Assembly: GCF_022376445.1 (NCBI RefSeq)
Contig: NW_025954976.1
Span: 186,001 to 250,000, forward strand
From: Fomitopsis serialis
Lineage: Eukaryota > Basidiomycota > Agaricomycetes > Polyporales > Fomitopsidaceae
Direction of reading: 5' to 3'
Length of the DNA: 64,000 nt
Both the position numbers and the translations under genes were made by a program. The first letter of the stretch is position 1. Each line of letters begins with the position of its first letter. Of the stretch, positions 48,290-62,239 are shown piece after piece. A model generated the notes under the pieces. It made no database searches. It had not been told where the DNA came from and saw only the letters and a list, made by a program, of their open reading frames with translations.

Positions 48290-49430
48290 TTAGAAATTGA
48301 GCGATACATATCCCTTGGGGTTTTCCACTTCCACTCGGTCTGTGCCCTCCGCATCGCCTACCCACAACGTCTTGTGACTCGCTCTTTCCCCTTTTTTGAC
48401 GGTTCCAGACAGCTTCCCGTTTGCGCGAAGCGACTGTGCAGTGACCTTCACCGACCCATCGAACGCCGTGCCCTTGTAGTCAATCTCCAGCTGTCCGCCG
48501 TGCTGCGCCCTATGTACGCTATCGATAGGCCTGTGTGCTGCCCGTGAGATGGACCGGTGGGTGATGTGCGAGCGGCCCGGCCCGCATTCCGTGCGGAGGA
48601 CTGCGGGGACCGACGCGAGATCCGGCGAGTTGGAGGGCACGACGTCGACGAGCATCGCGGAGCGCCCGGACTGGAGGAGAGACATGTTCTGGGTGAGGAG
48701 GAGATTGCCCATGAGCCACCCGCCGCCCATGGCGAAGGTCATCGTATCAGCCTGGACGCCCATGTGGGAGAGGAGCATGTTGTCTGTGGCCGTGCTCTGT
48801 AGATCCAAGTCGAGGGAGGAGAGGGACAGGCTGCTCTGGCGGCCAAACAGGACGTGGGTCGTCCCCTCGGTCTTCACGGTGAGATGACGCACAGTGGGTG
48901 GGACACGGACGGTGATGTCAAAGCGCTGGCACGGATGGGATTCAGGAGCGGAAAGCCCGATCGTATGGAGGCTCATTGCATTGGGGCGCTCCTCGCGCTT
49001 GATGACATTGAAGGTACGCTCCTCATCGGCCATCACCTTCATCTCGTACTGGACCTGCGTAGCACTCTCGTCTGCTTGTGCGATGACGAGGGTCCCCACT
49101 ATGGACCCAGTGACCTCGATGAGGTGAGCCCCCTCCGAGGAAACGGGGATCTCGAAGGTCGACTCGGAAGCATAAGAGGCGTTCAGACAGCCGAGAGATG
49201 TATTGTACTCTGGGATGGCCGTGGGACCATCCCATACAGGCTGGAGTGGAGCGAACGTGCATGTCAACGATACGTCCCGGTGCATTGAAAACTGTGCTGA
49301 CCGATTTATCTCCCTTCAGGAGGAAGACACTGGCGGATACTAATGTGAGGAGGAAGAGGCAGATGACGCCACAGATGACCCATAGTCGCCTGCGGGCGAG
49401 TCTACACCAATGAGCAGGAATCAACTCCAA
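48290..49430 (-). CDS. Membrane-anchored fungal protein of unknown function
   Basis: The long C-terminal open part (about 330 codons) reads as a beta-rich extracytoplasmic domain, for example WDGPTAIPEYNTSLGCLNAS, EGTTHVLFGRQSSLSLSSLD and QLEIDYKGTAFDGSVKVTAQ, ending NPKGYVSLNF. It resembles fungal adhesin-like or DUF-type anchored proteins with repeated beta strands; I cannot name the family with certainty. Upstream, ARRRLWVICGVICLFLLTL is a transmembrane helix following a basic stretch. A GTATCC...CACAG intron would join it in frame to FSMHRDVSLTCTFAPLQ. Further upstream exons are possible, so the 5' end is uncertain. Convergent with the GluRS gene. Confidence 0.6.
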
Positions 49431-51492
49431 AATGTCGGCATAGTCACTTTGTATCCACTCACCGAAAAACAGACAGACAAGGACCTAAGATGATGTGGGT
49501 GCGGCTCCTGTCGGGGTCATGAGTGATTCCCAAATCTTCTGTCGATATACTTGGGCTATGCAATGCTATAGGCCCAATGTCGCCATCTTCAGCGATAAGA
49601 AGTCGCAGACCACCTGCATTGTATAACGTGTATCCGATGAGCAGCGATTGTGATTCAGACACTTTCACCAAGTACCTTCATCCAAACTGTCCTTTCTCTG
49701 AAAAGTTGCCAGTGCTTTCGTGCGTGTGACCAGTCCACGTATTCTAGAAGCGAAGCCGTCCGGGGCTTGGTCATCCGACATGAGTACACAGTCAAGAAAC
49801 GATGCTGCGAAGTACGCGACGCAACCAGTGGAACAGTGAAAGTAGACCCCGATGGCTCAGCACTCAGTAGAGTCAGTCGCGGCGGGACCATGCGTATATA
49901 TCATCAATACTGACTGTGCCCGATCAGCGCTTTGGGCCCGAGCTCGACAATGGCTGTGTTGAACTGTCAAGTCAAGTCATGCGATTGTTGCGAACGCAAA
50001 GATATACACAGTACGTCGGGGAGATGTGTCTATGCAGAGACCGTGACGCTGAAGCCAGTAAGACTGGCGCCAGTGACGCTGGCTGCTCTGAGTCACAAGT
50101 CCGTACGTTCCGTGCTGGCAATTGATCGATCCAAGTAGGTAGTAAACGGTAGTACATACCGCGTCCTGGCAGCGCCCGTGTGTGTAGTTCCATATGGCCT
50201 TATACATGTCGACGTATGATCAACAAAAGTTGACCTATTGTTGGCGAGGCGCACGGCGACAACGTTCTGGACAACACGCCTCGAGTGCGTTACCTATGTC
50301 CGTAGAGTTGCTGCTCGCAACTCAGAGCGCACTTGATTGACGACAGGCTGTCCACAGCTGAACCGCTGCCAGCGCTCGTACGATTCAGGCTGTGGTTTTC
50401 ATCGAGGCAGTCAACCTCCCCGAAGCTGTGAACCATATACAACACGCATGCTTGTGTCGTGAGCAATGTGGCGGGCGCCGCACAACGGCAGGTGGGTGAA
50501 TGGTATACGCAAGGCATTATGCATCCTGAACACCCCTCAGAAGTGTGTCCAACTGTGCAAACGTTCAGGTATATATATGCAGCCGCTTGAAACTTGAAGA
50601 CTTTACACTCACCTTATCCAATGTGGTTACAATACCTCTACAACAGGTTTTGGAGCATGCAGACACCGATAAATCCTCAGGATCAGCCCGCTGGAACGAA
50701 AACAGTGGAGAGGCTCGTAACAACGGCCGCAGAAATCACGACGAGCTGCAAAAAAGTAAGCACGATCTATGTCGCACTTGGCTACTCAGCTGACTCGCGA
50801 CAAAACACAAGCACATACGGACCACCGACGACCACGCACGCGCGTTGTGCGTTGTGCAGCATCCTTGCCACTGCAACGACGAAGACGAATATGACCCTCT
50901 GCGTGACCACTACCGCCAGGACGATGTAGTGGTCGAAATAGCCGCCGATCTCGGATTTGGCTTTGGCTTTGGTCATATGTGTAGCGTGGAGGAAGGGATG
51001 GTCATGATGCCGCGACGCTGGGAATCATGCGCGGAGCACGAGCCGAATCAGCATTGACACGAAGTTGCACGCGTTGTCTGGCGTGCCTCGGTTTGCACTG
51101 GTTATCGAGACGGATCCAGCACTCCGTTATCCTCTCCGGGTAGATTGGCATGTCTCCATCCTAGTCCAGTGTAGATGATCAGCAGCGACACTCAGCATGG
51201 CCCTTCCACGAGAAGCATCCATGAGGAACGAGGCACCACAGCCGTACACCTCATGGTAGAACAAACTCACACACAGTCATCCAGCCCTGCTAAGCTGGGA
51301 CTCGAAAAGCCACATTGCAACCACGCACCTGTCATATAGCGATATGAATGAAAAACACGAAGCCGAAGTACATCGAGATTCCGCCCAGATATGACTCACA
51401 AGGTAGAAAGACAGCATGCCAATGCAATCGATATACAGCGTGCAACCCCGAACCACTCCCACAGAGCCAGATTAGGCTCAAGCGATAGGAAA
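49431..51492. other. Gene-free stretch
   Basis: About 2 kb with only short scattered frames and no recognisable domain or tRNA-like fold. It may contain 5' exons of the anchored protein gene on the minus strand. Nothing else is seen. Confidence 0.4.
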
Positions 51493-53622
51493 CTAGAACT
51501 TGAACTCCTTCTCCCGTCTTCTCTCCCTGTCGTTGTCCGACTTATGTTTCCGCTTCGCCATCTCCTTGCCAATCATGTCCGAGAAGTCTTCACGACCATG
51601 CGCCCCCGGCACACCTGCAGATCCGCGCGCATGCTGCTCGTACTTCCGGCGTAGCTCCTCCTCAGACATTCCTTCCAGCTCCGCTGCATCAATGGAAACA
51701 TCCACGCCATTGCGTCGCTGCATCGCACAAGGTGAGTCAGTATAGTACAACAGGGCGCGAAAGATATAGGTGACTCACCTTCGAGCCTCGTTCGTCTCCG
51801 AGAACGGGGATAGCGCCACCCCCTGTAACGGCAGTGACATCGTACCCACGCTCGCTGCCCATGAGGCCACGCACGGAAGTCTGCTTCTCGGGCACGACCT
51901 GGTAGAGCGACCGCGGGCCAGTATCTGCGGCCTCTGAAGGTGCGCGGCCTGCATTCTTCCGGAGCTCGAGGAAGTCTGGTGTCTCCAGCCCGCCTGCCAC
52001 TGTCGACACGACGCTCGTCATGCCGGATGGTGTCTCCAGACCGGATGGCGTCTGCATGCCATCCTGCGGCAATGGCTCAGCCTGCTCCTCTTCCTCGCTT
52101 TCTTCCTCGCTTTCTTCGTCCTCTTCCTCTGCATGCGAAGTCAGCATGCGAACAGACACCGAGACACAGTACAAGTCACAAACCTTCTTCGGGTTCAAGT
52201 TCACCCCACATGTTGCGATCGACTGGTTCACCCATCTAGCGGAAACCTCGTTCAGTCACATGAATGCAAGCGGAGGCCGATGACTTACGTCTGCGTCGGT
52301 ATTCTTCGGCATGACACCGAAGACGTCACCATAGAGTGGACGATTGTACTCGTCAAGCGGCGGTTTACCCCAACCACCTGGATGGAAGCCCCACTGCGCA
52401 CTGAACGGGAGCTCTATGAGACGAAACCTTTCAGACGTGCCAGACTACTCACCCTTCAGGAATTGGAGCGTTCAGACCAGGGGTCCGTAAGGTCGGATAA
52501 CTAGGAGGTGGCCCAAACCGCTGCATGCTGATCAGCCATGGCGGAGGTGCAAGTGGCGGTATTGAAAGCGCTTCGACTAGCTCGGGGGATAGGTCACCCG
52601 GCCTCTTGTGCTTGAGCTGCGTCTCGAACTCTTTGCCTTCATAGTACCTGAGTACATCAGAGACTGTCAGCTGCACATAAACCAGAACCAACCTGACTGC
52701 TCACATCTCACCAAAGCCTGTCACGTTTGGCTTCGTCATGAATTTGAAGAACGCGTCGTGCAGCTTTTGATAGTCAATGTCGACCTTGCCCATTTTCGGC
52801 TGAACGCGTTCGCGCGTCTTCGCCTTGAGCGACATGTTTGCCTCTTTCTCCTTGACGGCATCACGCATAGTGGCAATACCAGTGTCGGCGATGTATGACG
52901 GCAGCTGGAATGGTGGCTTCTCGATACCACGCTTTCCCTGGAGGTAATCGCGCTTCGCGCTCCAGTGACTTGGGATAGGTACAGTATTGCGGTAGCTCTT
53001 CAGGTGGAGGAGGAGACGGGGGTCAGCGGCGGTGACGTCTGTCCACTCAACGACTTCAGGTTTCTTGACGAGCTGCTTGAGTTCTGCAACCGTCAACCGG
53101 TTCATTTTGCGAGCCTTCTTCTTAGACAGAGGCTTCTTCTCTTCCGCCTCGGAGTCGCCCTCAGAGGCCATGTCGTCGTCCGAGTAGATGATCTCGCCCT
53201 TCGAGGGCTCTTGGTCGCGATCCTGCTGTGGACGCATGCGCATTAATACGCCATCCGAAAGGTTAGAATGCGTTACGCACTGATGAGGCCTCAGCAGGCA
53301 GCTGGAAGCGAGCAAATACGTCGGAGAATTCTTCGAGTGCAGGGCCTTTGACATCCAACTGCTCAGGTACGTACTCGACATCCATGGGTACACCCGCATC
53401 CTCCATCTTCACGTCCGCGTCCGACTCGTCATTGCCATTAGTCTACGCAACCGCGGTACACCTCAGTAACTCATTGCGTGTGCATGTCACACAAGAACGC
53501 ACCGGCTTCTCCGCTTTCTTCTGCTTCGCCTTCAGCCTCCTCAACTGGTTCTTTGACTTGATTTTGCCATTGGCCTTGACGCCATTGGTGGCCGCAATCG
53601 CTGTTTCTACTTGTGTGGCCAT
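51493..53622 (-). CDS. CUS1: Splicing factor 3B subunit 2 (Cus1/SF3b145)
   Basis: U2 snRNP SF3b component that contacts SF3b4 and the branch-site region. The start at 53622 gives MATQVETAIAATNGVKANGK and a basic KSKNQLRRLKAKQKKAEKP segment. The DUF382 core has KKARKMNRLTVAELKQLV, EVVEWTDVTAADPRLLLHLK and VPIPSHWSAKRDYLQGKRG. The PSP domain is classical: PPLAPPPWLISMQRFGPPPS, YPTLRTPGLNAPIPEG and WGFHPGGWGKPPLDEYNRPL. An acidic EEEDEESEEESEEEE linker and a TPSGLETPSGM stretch precede the C-terminal GVDVSIDAAELEGMSEEELR. At least seven exons; no indel noticed. Divergent from eIF4A across about 350 bp. Confidence 0.92.
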
Positions 53623-53973
53623 CTTCGTGGTTATCCAGCTGACTATCGACCGGCTGAAGACTGGTGCGCAGGAATACAGACGGCACGAGCGGACGGAGAA
53701 CGGACAGGATCGAGGTCGGCACGGACGACTGGGAGCGTCGAGGTTCGCTGACGTAAGCCACAACATTCCGGAACAGGGCAGCGGAGGATGAATCATCCGG
53801 CAGGCTCCGATTCGCTGACTGACATCGCAGACCGATAGAAATTTGCTTTCGACGAAGTCCTTTACGGCACGCTCAAGACGAGACCAGCTCTCCTTACCAG
53901 CTACCACCACCACCCCGCGCATTTCGACCGACTGTAGTCGATCCAAAATCGGAGCAGAAAACAAGAAGCAGTC

Positions 53974-55501
53974 ATGGCGTCGTATGTTCGCTCTGGTGTA
54001 CCTCGGGCTTGCAGAAGCTGATCAGAGGGCTGTACAGCAATGAACAACTTCAGGATATCCAGGAGGGCGAGATTGAGTCCAACTGGGATCAGGTCGTCGA
54101 CAAGTGAGTGAGCGCACCACAAAGTCTCGAGCAAGCCTCTGATCGCGCGGCTGTGCAGCTTCGACAACATGGAATTGAAGGCCGAACTTCTCCGTGGTAT
54201 CTACGCCTATGGGTAAGTCTCCTCGGACACGCATATACTCTCCTTCTGAGGCAGTGCAGTTTCGAGCGTCCCTCGGCCATCCAGCAGCGCGCCATTGTCC
54301 CTGTCATCAAGGGCCACGATGTTATTGCCCAAGCCCAGTCCGGCACTGGCAAGACCGCCACCTTCTCCATCTCCATCCTCCAAAAGATCGATCCCGAAAT
54401 CAAGGGCACCCAGGCGCTCATTCTCGCGCCGACGCGTGAGCTGGCGCAGCAGATTCAAAAGGTCGTGGTCGCCCTCGGCGACTACATGAACGTCGAGTGC
54501 CACGCTTGTGTCGGCGGTACCAACGTCCGTGAGGATATGGCCAAGCTCCAGGAAGGCGCCCAGGTCGTCGTCGGCACTCCCGGCCGTGTCTTTGACATGA
54601 TCAACCGTCGTGCGTTGAGGACCGACAACATGAAGATGTTCTGTCTGGATGAGGCCGACGAGATGTTGTCCCGTGGGTTCAAGGACCAGATCTACGAGGT
54701 CTTCCAGCTCCTGCCGCAGGACACCCAGGTCGTCTTGCTCTCCGCTACCATGCCCGCCGATGTGCTGGAGGTCACGAAGAAATTCATGCGCGACCCCGTC
54801 CGTATCCTCGTCAAGCGTGACGAGCTTACGCTCGAAGGTATCAAGCAGTTCTACATTGCCGTGGAGAAGGAAGAGTGGAAGCTGGACACGTTGTGCGACT
54901 TGTACGAGACGGTCACGATCACGCAGGCCGTCATCTTCTGCAACACGAGGCGGAAGGTCGACTGGTTGACGGAGAAGATGCATGGACGGGAGTTCACCGT
55001 TTCGGCGATGGTGAGCGCTTGTGGCGATCAATGGAGTACATGAAGTGAGATATTAACGCGACGACTTTGACAGCACGGTGACATGGAGCAGAAGCAGCGC
55101 GAGGTGCTGATGAAGGAGTTCCGGTCGGGTTCTTCCCGCGTGTTGATCACGACCGATCTACTTGCTCGCGGTATTGACGTGCAGCAGGTGTCGCTCGTCA
55201 TCAACTATGATCTCCCCACCAACCGGGAGAACTACATTCATCGCATTGGCCGTGGTGGTCGCTTCGGGCGGAAGGGTGTCGCGATCAACTTTGTGACGAC
55301 GGAGGACGTGCGGATGCTGAGAGACATTGAACGTGAGTGTCCGACGTCAGGCTCGGCGTTGTGGGCGCCACTAATGTTGCTCCGCAGAGTTCTACAACAC
55401 TCAAATTGACGAAATGCCGTTGAACGTCGCGTGAGTATTTGATTGTTGAGATCGTCGTCGTGACGGCGTGCTAATGTTTCATGTCTAGCGACCTCATCTA
55501 G
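53974..55501 (+). CDS. TIF1: Translation initiation factor eIF4A, DEAD-box helicase
   Basis: ATP-dependent RNA helicase of the cap-binding complex. Motifs in order: Q motif [18 protein letters not shown], motif [13 protein letters not shown], Ia [10 protein letters not shown], Ib [68 protein letters not shown] and [15 protein letters not shown]. The last exon ends [12 protein letters not shown]. Exon 2 begins [20 protein letters not shown] and joins to [20 protein letters not shown]. The first exon (ATGGCGTC before GTATGT at 53974) is one base short of the phase needed, so either a G is missing or the true first exon lies elsewhere. Otherwise intact. Confidence 0.93.
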
Positions 55502-56308
55502 ATGTACTCTCTACGTCACGCTCTATTTCAATCCAACGGTCATCAACAGGAACAGACGTCGGCTGATCCTGAATATCAGAGTATTTTCTCGTATTGTCTC
55601 GCCTAGTCCCGCCACACCCGCTGCATTCGTACATACCACCGCCCTACCGCACGAAGAACCGCGAACGAGTCCACGCGCTGTCTGCTGACTGTACTGTATA
55701 AGCTGGGTCTTGCGTCTTCGTAGTCTACGTCTGAAGCCATGTATTTCTCGAGCGGTTGTCGCCATATATATTGCTGTTTTCGCCGCGAGTGGCCGTGTGA
55801 GGGCTGATGCGCACGCGTCGGCAGCGTCGGGCGACCGCAGGCATTTGATGCGGGGGGCGGTGCACTGAGGCCCTGGCTGTCGGCGGCGTGCACGCCAGAG
55901 CCGGGCAGCGATTGGCTGGCGGGGTGCGGGGCGGTCCGCGCAGAGACGCCTGCCGTCGCAGCCCTGTCGAGGACGGCGGACGGACGATCAAGAAGGCACA
56001 AACCAGCCCTCGCGTCGGCTCCAGACTGGCCATGCAGCCCACCGCCTCCTGTCATTGCGATCCGTATATGACCCCTGCAGCGGACCATGGCCCCCATACC
56101 CCTCTCCTCGACATTCAAAAGGGCCCACGCTGTTGCGCTAGCTCAGCGGCTTCCCGTCTCGCCCACGTCCCTCCGCCACCATCGATTTCTTTACTTGGGC
56201 ATCAGTCCGGGGCGCCATTTAAGTCCAGTTGATCTAAGTTATCATATATGGTCCGTCTCTTTCATCCTGCCTTCATGCCCACCGACGTCCCTCTGATCCT
56301 CGCCCGCC

Positions 56309-56880
56309 ATGGCTCCGAAACAAAAGATTTCTCTTTCCATGCCGCCGTCCTTCAACACCGCCGCCGCGCCGACCCCGGCGTCCCCGTCCTGGCGCGGGCC
56401 ACATACAGGCGTCCCTTTGTCCGTCGCGTCCGCCGCACCACCCCCCACCGAAATAGTGCCCAATGTCTTCATAGCGGACCTTGGCGCAGCCGAGAACCCA
56501 AAGGTGCTCGTCCAGCTGGGCATCACACACGTCCTCAGCGCGATGTGCGGGCGCGTCCTGCTCCCCGCGAACATGCCCCTCGCGCGGCTCCAGCTCCCCC
56601 TCCAGATAGCCCCTTCGCGGAGCTCGCAGAGTACCTCCCCGCGTCGACCCACTTCCTCTCGGACGCACTCCGCGACCCGAAGGCGCGTGTCCTCGTGCAC
56701 TGTGCCCAGGGCATCAGCCGCAGCTCGAGCGTCGTGTGCGCGTACCTGATAGCCAAATACGGCTGGTCACCAGAACGGGCAGTGCGCTTCGTAAAATCCA
56801 AGTACGCCCTCGCGGACCCCAACCCTGGCTTTGTCATGCAGCTGGGCGAATACGCTCGCTCGTTGGAAAGGCCCCGGTAG
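56309..56880 (+). CDS. Dual-specificity protein phosphatase (one frameshift as read)
   Basis: A single-exon small DSP. After a Pro/Ala-rich start (MAPKQKISLSMPPSFN) comes EIVPNVFIADLGAAENPKVL and LGITHVLSAMCGR. The active site is VLVHCAQGISRSSSVVCAYL (HC.....R), with WSPERAVRFVKSKYALADPN after it. A single-base deletion near 56605 (CAG-AT where CAGGAT is expected) separates LQLPLQ from DSPFAELAEYLPASTHFL. The two frames together give a normal DSP of about 190 residues. The general acid Asp is probably the D in that junction region. Substrate unknown. Confidence 0.8.
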
Positions 56881-57122
56881 CAAGACTGTTATTTCACTTC
56901 GGGCTTAGGGACGGTGCGTACATAGTGGCGGAGAACAGTCTTTACATTATTACTTCCTGTTACATTACTGTACCACGTGCATTCGTAGGCTGATACCAGG
57001 TCCTGTCTGATATCAGATGCAACTTGTGGAATACCAGCGAAATACACATTAAACATACATAGTGATACATCCACAATATCCCTGATACACGAGAAATGTC
57101 CAGAGCAGGATCAGGGGTATTC

Positions 57123-58212
<1,090 letters not shown>

Positions 58213-58491
58213 GTTCTAGCCGAATGCGGTACCTCCGAGTAAAAATACGAGATGTAGCAGTGAGTACAGAAATCTACAGTGTCGCACGCCGGCGAAGTGA
58301 GTACAGGCTGGGGTCGTAGGAGAGAGAAGCTGAGTGTCGGTGCCGTGAGTGAGCGTTGCGCCCCGCAGCGACGGCGACGCGGTGGCGCGGTTACACGTCC
58401 CACGTGATGCGCCGGAGCTCGCCGGGCACTCGTCCCTCGCCGACAACTCAACGTTGCCAGAAGTTCTCCAGTCCACCGACCGACCACCACC

Positions 58492-58852
58492 ATGAGCAGC
58501 GCTACCTGGCGTAACGTCTTCACGTACGTCTTTTGTCCCCTGACTAGCCTATAGCGTGGCATGCTCGAACTTCGGCTGACTTTCGTCTTTTGCGATGACT
58601 AGGTACAACAAGTACACGCAGATTGCGGCCCGCGCCGTGAGGCAGTCGCTCAAGGAGAGCGAGCGTGTCCAGGCAGAGAAGCGCGGCCTCACCGCCCTGA
58701 AGTACCAACATTGGGAGAATGGCGTCGGTGGTCAGCAGGTGCGTCGCCGTGCATTGTGTACCCTTGATTCGGCGACTCATGTTTTCTTACTTCTCATCTA
58801 GACGTCCCTCTTCAAGCCCGTGGAGAAGGAGATAAAGCAGGGTGTGGTATAA
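58492..58852 (+). CDS. ATP15: Mitochondrial ATP synthase F1 subunit epsilon
   Basis: Small central-stalk subunit of F1. Three exons (58492-about 58522, 58603-58738, 58802-58852) encode about 70 residues: MSSATWRNVFT, then YNKYTQIAARAVRQSLKESE, then ALKYQHWENGVGGQQ, ending KPVEKEIKQGVV. Both the length and the YNKY...A.R..R.SLKE motif are typical of fungal Atp15. No separate presequence is expected for this subunit. No indels. Confidence 0.88.
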
Positions 58853-59750
58853 TGATGGGAGCCGCTCCCGAAAGAGCACCGTGTCGGCAGTCTTTGCCCG
58901 AAAACAATAGCATTGGTTCGCTACCCTGATTGAATCGCATTCATTTGCCACCGCATGCCTGTCCGTCGACTTCCCCTTCGTGTGGTGAAGCAGTTACTCG
59001 TCGTTGTGACTTTTCACCATACGTGGTTATCGCCGCCTCTTCCACCGCTCTACGGAATGTGCGACAGGATCTCGACGCCTGCTGCACCCTTGTGCGGCAG
59101 CGTATACGATCATCCCGACACTAGCCTGAATCGAATCATTAAACCGGACATACCAGAGGGAATGCCTCCCGAATAGGAGACGGATTCTACAATGTCGCGG
59201 CGGTGACTATGTAATTGACGTACGAGCTTGTTTTACGCGTGTTGATCGCGATCTCAGAGGATCTTACGAGGTGCCTTGAGGCGTTAATTCTAGGGAGTTC
59301 CGGGCTTCTCCTGTGGCCATGGACACCGATTTCGTCGGTGTTGACTCGACGAGGGAACGGGACCGACAATGCGGCCAGCGCGTACACTCCCGCGCGTCCC
59401 AGAATGGTCTGGGATTGCCTGCGGGAAGTGCTCGGCTGGCGTCAGCTGCCCCGCGAGAAGCCCGCGGGCCTCTTGAACCCTTTGAGGTCGGGTCTCTGAG
59501 GCCCCTCACTGGCCGACGGCGTACGGCACTGCCCCTCGTTGCCGCTGCGCACTCACCGCGCGGCGCATCGGGCGAGGCGCCCGGGCGCGGATTCCCACGC
59601 GCGTCTGGCGGCGTCGCCGACAGATCGCTTACATACGCATTCTTCTTTTCTCCTCACTCTCGATCAAAAACCCTCCGCGCAGGCCTCCTCGCCACTCCGC
59701 TCTCCCCGCTCCCCAGTCCCTCTCTTCTCACCCAAAAACTTGTAACTGCC

Positions 59751-60654
59751 ATGGCCGGTGCGCGGGGTTGCTTTAACTGCGGAGGATGTAAGTGAATCTT
59801 GCGCGCGACTCTTGGAACACTCAACAAACACTTCGCCCTCAGTTGGCCACCAGGCCGCGAGCTGCCCAAAGGCGGGCACGCCGACTTGGTACGTATCAGA
59901 CCAATTCTACAATGCCATTGTCACTGACGGCGCTGATTGTAGCTATAACTGTATGTCCGATCTTGCGCGGGCAATCCTCTCTTGACAGCCTGTTTAGGCG
60001 GCGGCGAGGGCCATGTCTCCCGCGACTGCACGGGTGAGGCAAAACCAAAGGCTTGCTACAAGTGCGGCAAGGAAGGGCACCTGGTGAGTGCGCCGCAACA
60101 TTTGCCTTTCTTTTACTCATCCGAGCCTCCAGTCGCGGGACTGCCCCGAGACGGTGGCCGCTCCGGCCGGCGCTGGTTACGGTGGTAGCCAGGAATGCTA
60201 CCGCTGCGGTCAGGTCGGCCACATCGCGCGTGCGTGTCCCCAGGCGGGCACCACTGCCGGGGGAAGCTCTGGTGCATTCTCCGGTGGTGGAGCGAACAAA
60301 ACCTGGTCAGTGGTGCAGTACTGTGACCGCGACTCTAAACTTATTTTGACTCTAGCTACACTTGTGGAGGAGTTGGCCATCTGTCGCGGGATTGCGTGCA
60401 AGGCAGTCGGTGCTACAACTGCTCCGGCATCGTAAGTCGCTCATTGGCGCGAAAAGCACTCGTTCTCAATTTCTTTTAGGGGCACATGTCGAAAGATTGC
60501 CCGCAACCCCAGCGGCGCGCGTGTTACACTTGCGGCTCGGAGGGGTGAGTCTATCTATCTGTGCCGCGCACTGTATGTCCTGACAGAACTTTGCAGCCAT
60601 ATTTCGCGCGACTGCCCGACGACCGCGTCGGCGGCTGTAGAGGATGCTGCTTAG
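59751..60654 (+). CDS. GIS2: CCHC zinc-knuckle protein, CNBP/Gis2-like
   Basis: Single-stranded nucleic-acid binding protein that in yeast acts in translation and RNA granules. Several short exons assemble seven CX2CX4HX4C knuckles: CFNCGGFGHQAASC, CYNCGGEGHVSRDC, CYKCGKEGHLSRDC, CYRCGQVGHIARAC, CYTCGGVGHLSRDC, CYNCSGIGHMSKDC and CYTCGSEGHISRDC. A Gly/Ala/Ser-rich spacer lies between knuckles 4 and 5. The start at 59751 (MAGARG) directly precedes knuckle 1, and the stop is at 60652. Introns commonly split the knuckles. The first, third and fifth knuckles are completed across splice junctions that I inferred from the family pattern. Confidence 0.88.
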
Positions 60655-61037
60655 TTTTCGTCTATGATACTGTAATATTGCGCTCGATCGATCCGCCCCT
60701 AGTGTCAATGTCCTCGCATATCTTGTTGTCTGTCTACTGAATGATGATATGACGGCCGCGCCCCGATCTCGACTCGAGTCTGGTGTGATGGCATTGTCGG
60801 CGTCGGCGCCCCCGACGCTGTGCTAAGAAAGGCTCGAGCGGACTGGAGTACATCGGGGGTGACCTGGGCGGAAAATAGGCCTGATGTGAGTGGTACGGCC
60901 AATCCCGTGCCGCTCCGCCCCGGCGTTATGCGGGCGGTAACGTCGCTCAACTGCCTGCTCCGTTTTCGCGTTGTCGCCTGTGCGCATCCCTCCCTCATCC
61001 CCTTCGCTCTCTCCGTCCTGTCTACCTCGTCCTCGTA

Positions 61038-61779
61038 ATGCAAGCACTGCGCCTGGCGCGTCCCCGAGCGTCTCTCCGCCCGTACGCCCGCTCAATCACG
61101 GCGACGGCCAGCGGGCACGCGTCTGCGACCTCGCCCGCGTCGTCCTCGTCACCAGCTGCCATTCCGCTTTCCAACGTGGAGGCCCAGTGGGAGCAGCTCT
61201 CCACCGACGAGCAGCTCACGGTCCACCAGCAGCTCGAGGAGATCCAGAAGAAGGACTGGAAGTCCCTCTCGCTCGACGAGAAGAAGGCGGGTACGTTGAG
61301 CCATGTCCGCGGCGCTATCTGCCCGCCCGACGCCGCTGCAACTCTGCGCCCTGGTCATGGCTGACGTCCGCCCTTCGTGTGATCCACTAGCTTACTACGT
61401 TGCGTTCGGCCCTCACGGCCCTCGTCGTCCGGACAACCCCCCGGTACCGGTCTGAAGGTCACCCTCGGCACGGTAGCTGGTATTGCCGCTGCTGGCGTCG
61501 TCTTCGCAGCCGTTAGGTCCCAGGGTATGCCCTCCTTCCGCTAGATATTCCTCGGTGCTGTGTACTCACAGTGTCCTTAGCTCCACCTCCACCGAAGTCG
61601 ATCAGCAAGGAGTGGGAGGAGGCTTCAAACGAGCGTGCGCTGGAACAGAAAATGAATCCCATCACTGGTTCGTCGCTGTCTCTCGCAGACTCTATGTGCC
61701 CCTGACGCTGACTCTGCGCCTATGTATAGGTATCTCTTCCGAGGGGTACAGCGGCAAGGGTTTCGTCACGCACAAGTAA
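61038..61779 (+). CDS. COX5: Cytochrome c oxidase subunit IV family (fungal Cox5), one frameshift as read
   Basis: Inner-membrane subunit of respiratory complex IV. MQALRLARPRASLRPYARS is an Arg-rich mitochondrial presequence. The mature part has NVEAQWEQLSTDEQLTVHQQ, QKKDWKSLSLDEKKA, AYYVAFGPHGPRRPD, a membrane helix VTLGTVAGIAAAGVVFAAV, and KSISKEWEEASNERALEQKM, ending GYSGKGFVTHK. Four exons. A C-run at 61437-61442 is one base short: as read a stop follows PDNPPV, whereas with one more C the frame continues GTGLKVTLG. Since Cox5 is essential for respiration, a sequencing error is by far the simplest explanation. Confidence 0.88.
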
Positions 61780-62239
61780 CCACACCTCTTGCTGCAGTCG
61801 CCGGGCGTGGGCGTCACGCACCACTGAGCCGTCCCAGTGCCAGTGCTTTCATTCGGGACAATATGTTGGCAACGGCGTCGAATAGAGTATCTGCATTACC
61901 GAACCTCTCAGCCAACAATAATCACAGTTTCTATCGCTGCCTCAACGGCTTCGAGCGCGCGCCTCATTGTACCGGCCCTCCCCGTCCGTCGCGTCAAATG
62001 AAAAGTGCTCTCTCCGAGCCCAACTGTCAACAATGACCCTGGCTTGAATGTGCAACGCGAATTTTTCGTATCTTGCGATATCGAGAGGGATGGTCGTCGT
62101 GCGTGCGACGTCATCATGCATGACACCGTCTCAGGGACAGTTGAGCCACCTCAAGTAGACACGGCGATGCGCAAGCACTCCAGGCGGGCATATAGCTATT
62201 AGCGAATGTGAGGCGTGTACAAGCGCAGACTGCAGGCAA

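Noticed and set aside
54207..55031. A 274-codon open frame antisense to eIF4A
   Set aside because: It is a shadow of the highly codon-biased eIF4A sequence on the opposite strand; the sense strand carries every helicase motif.
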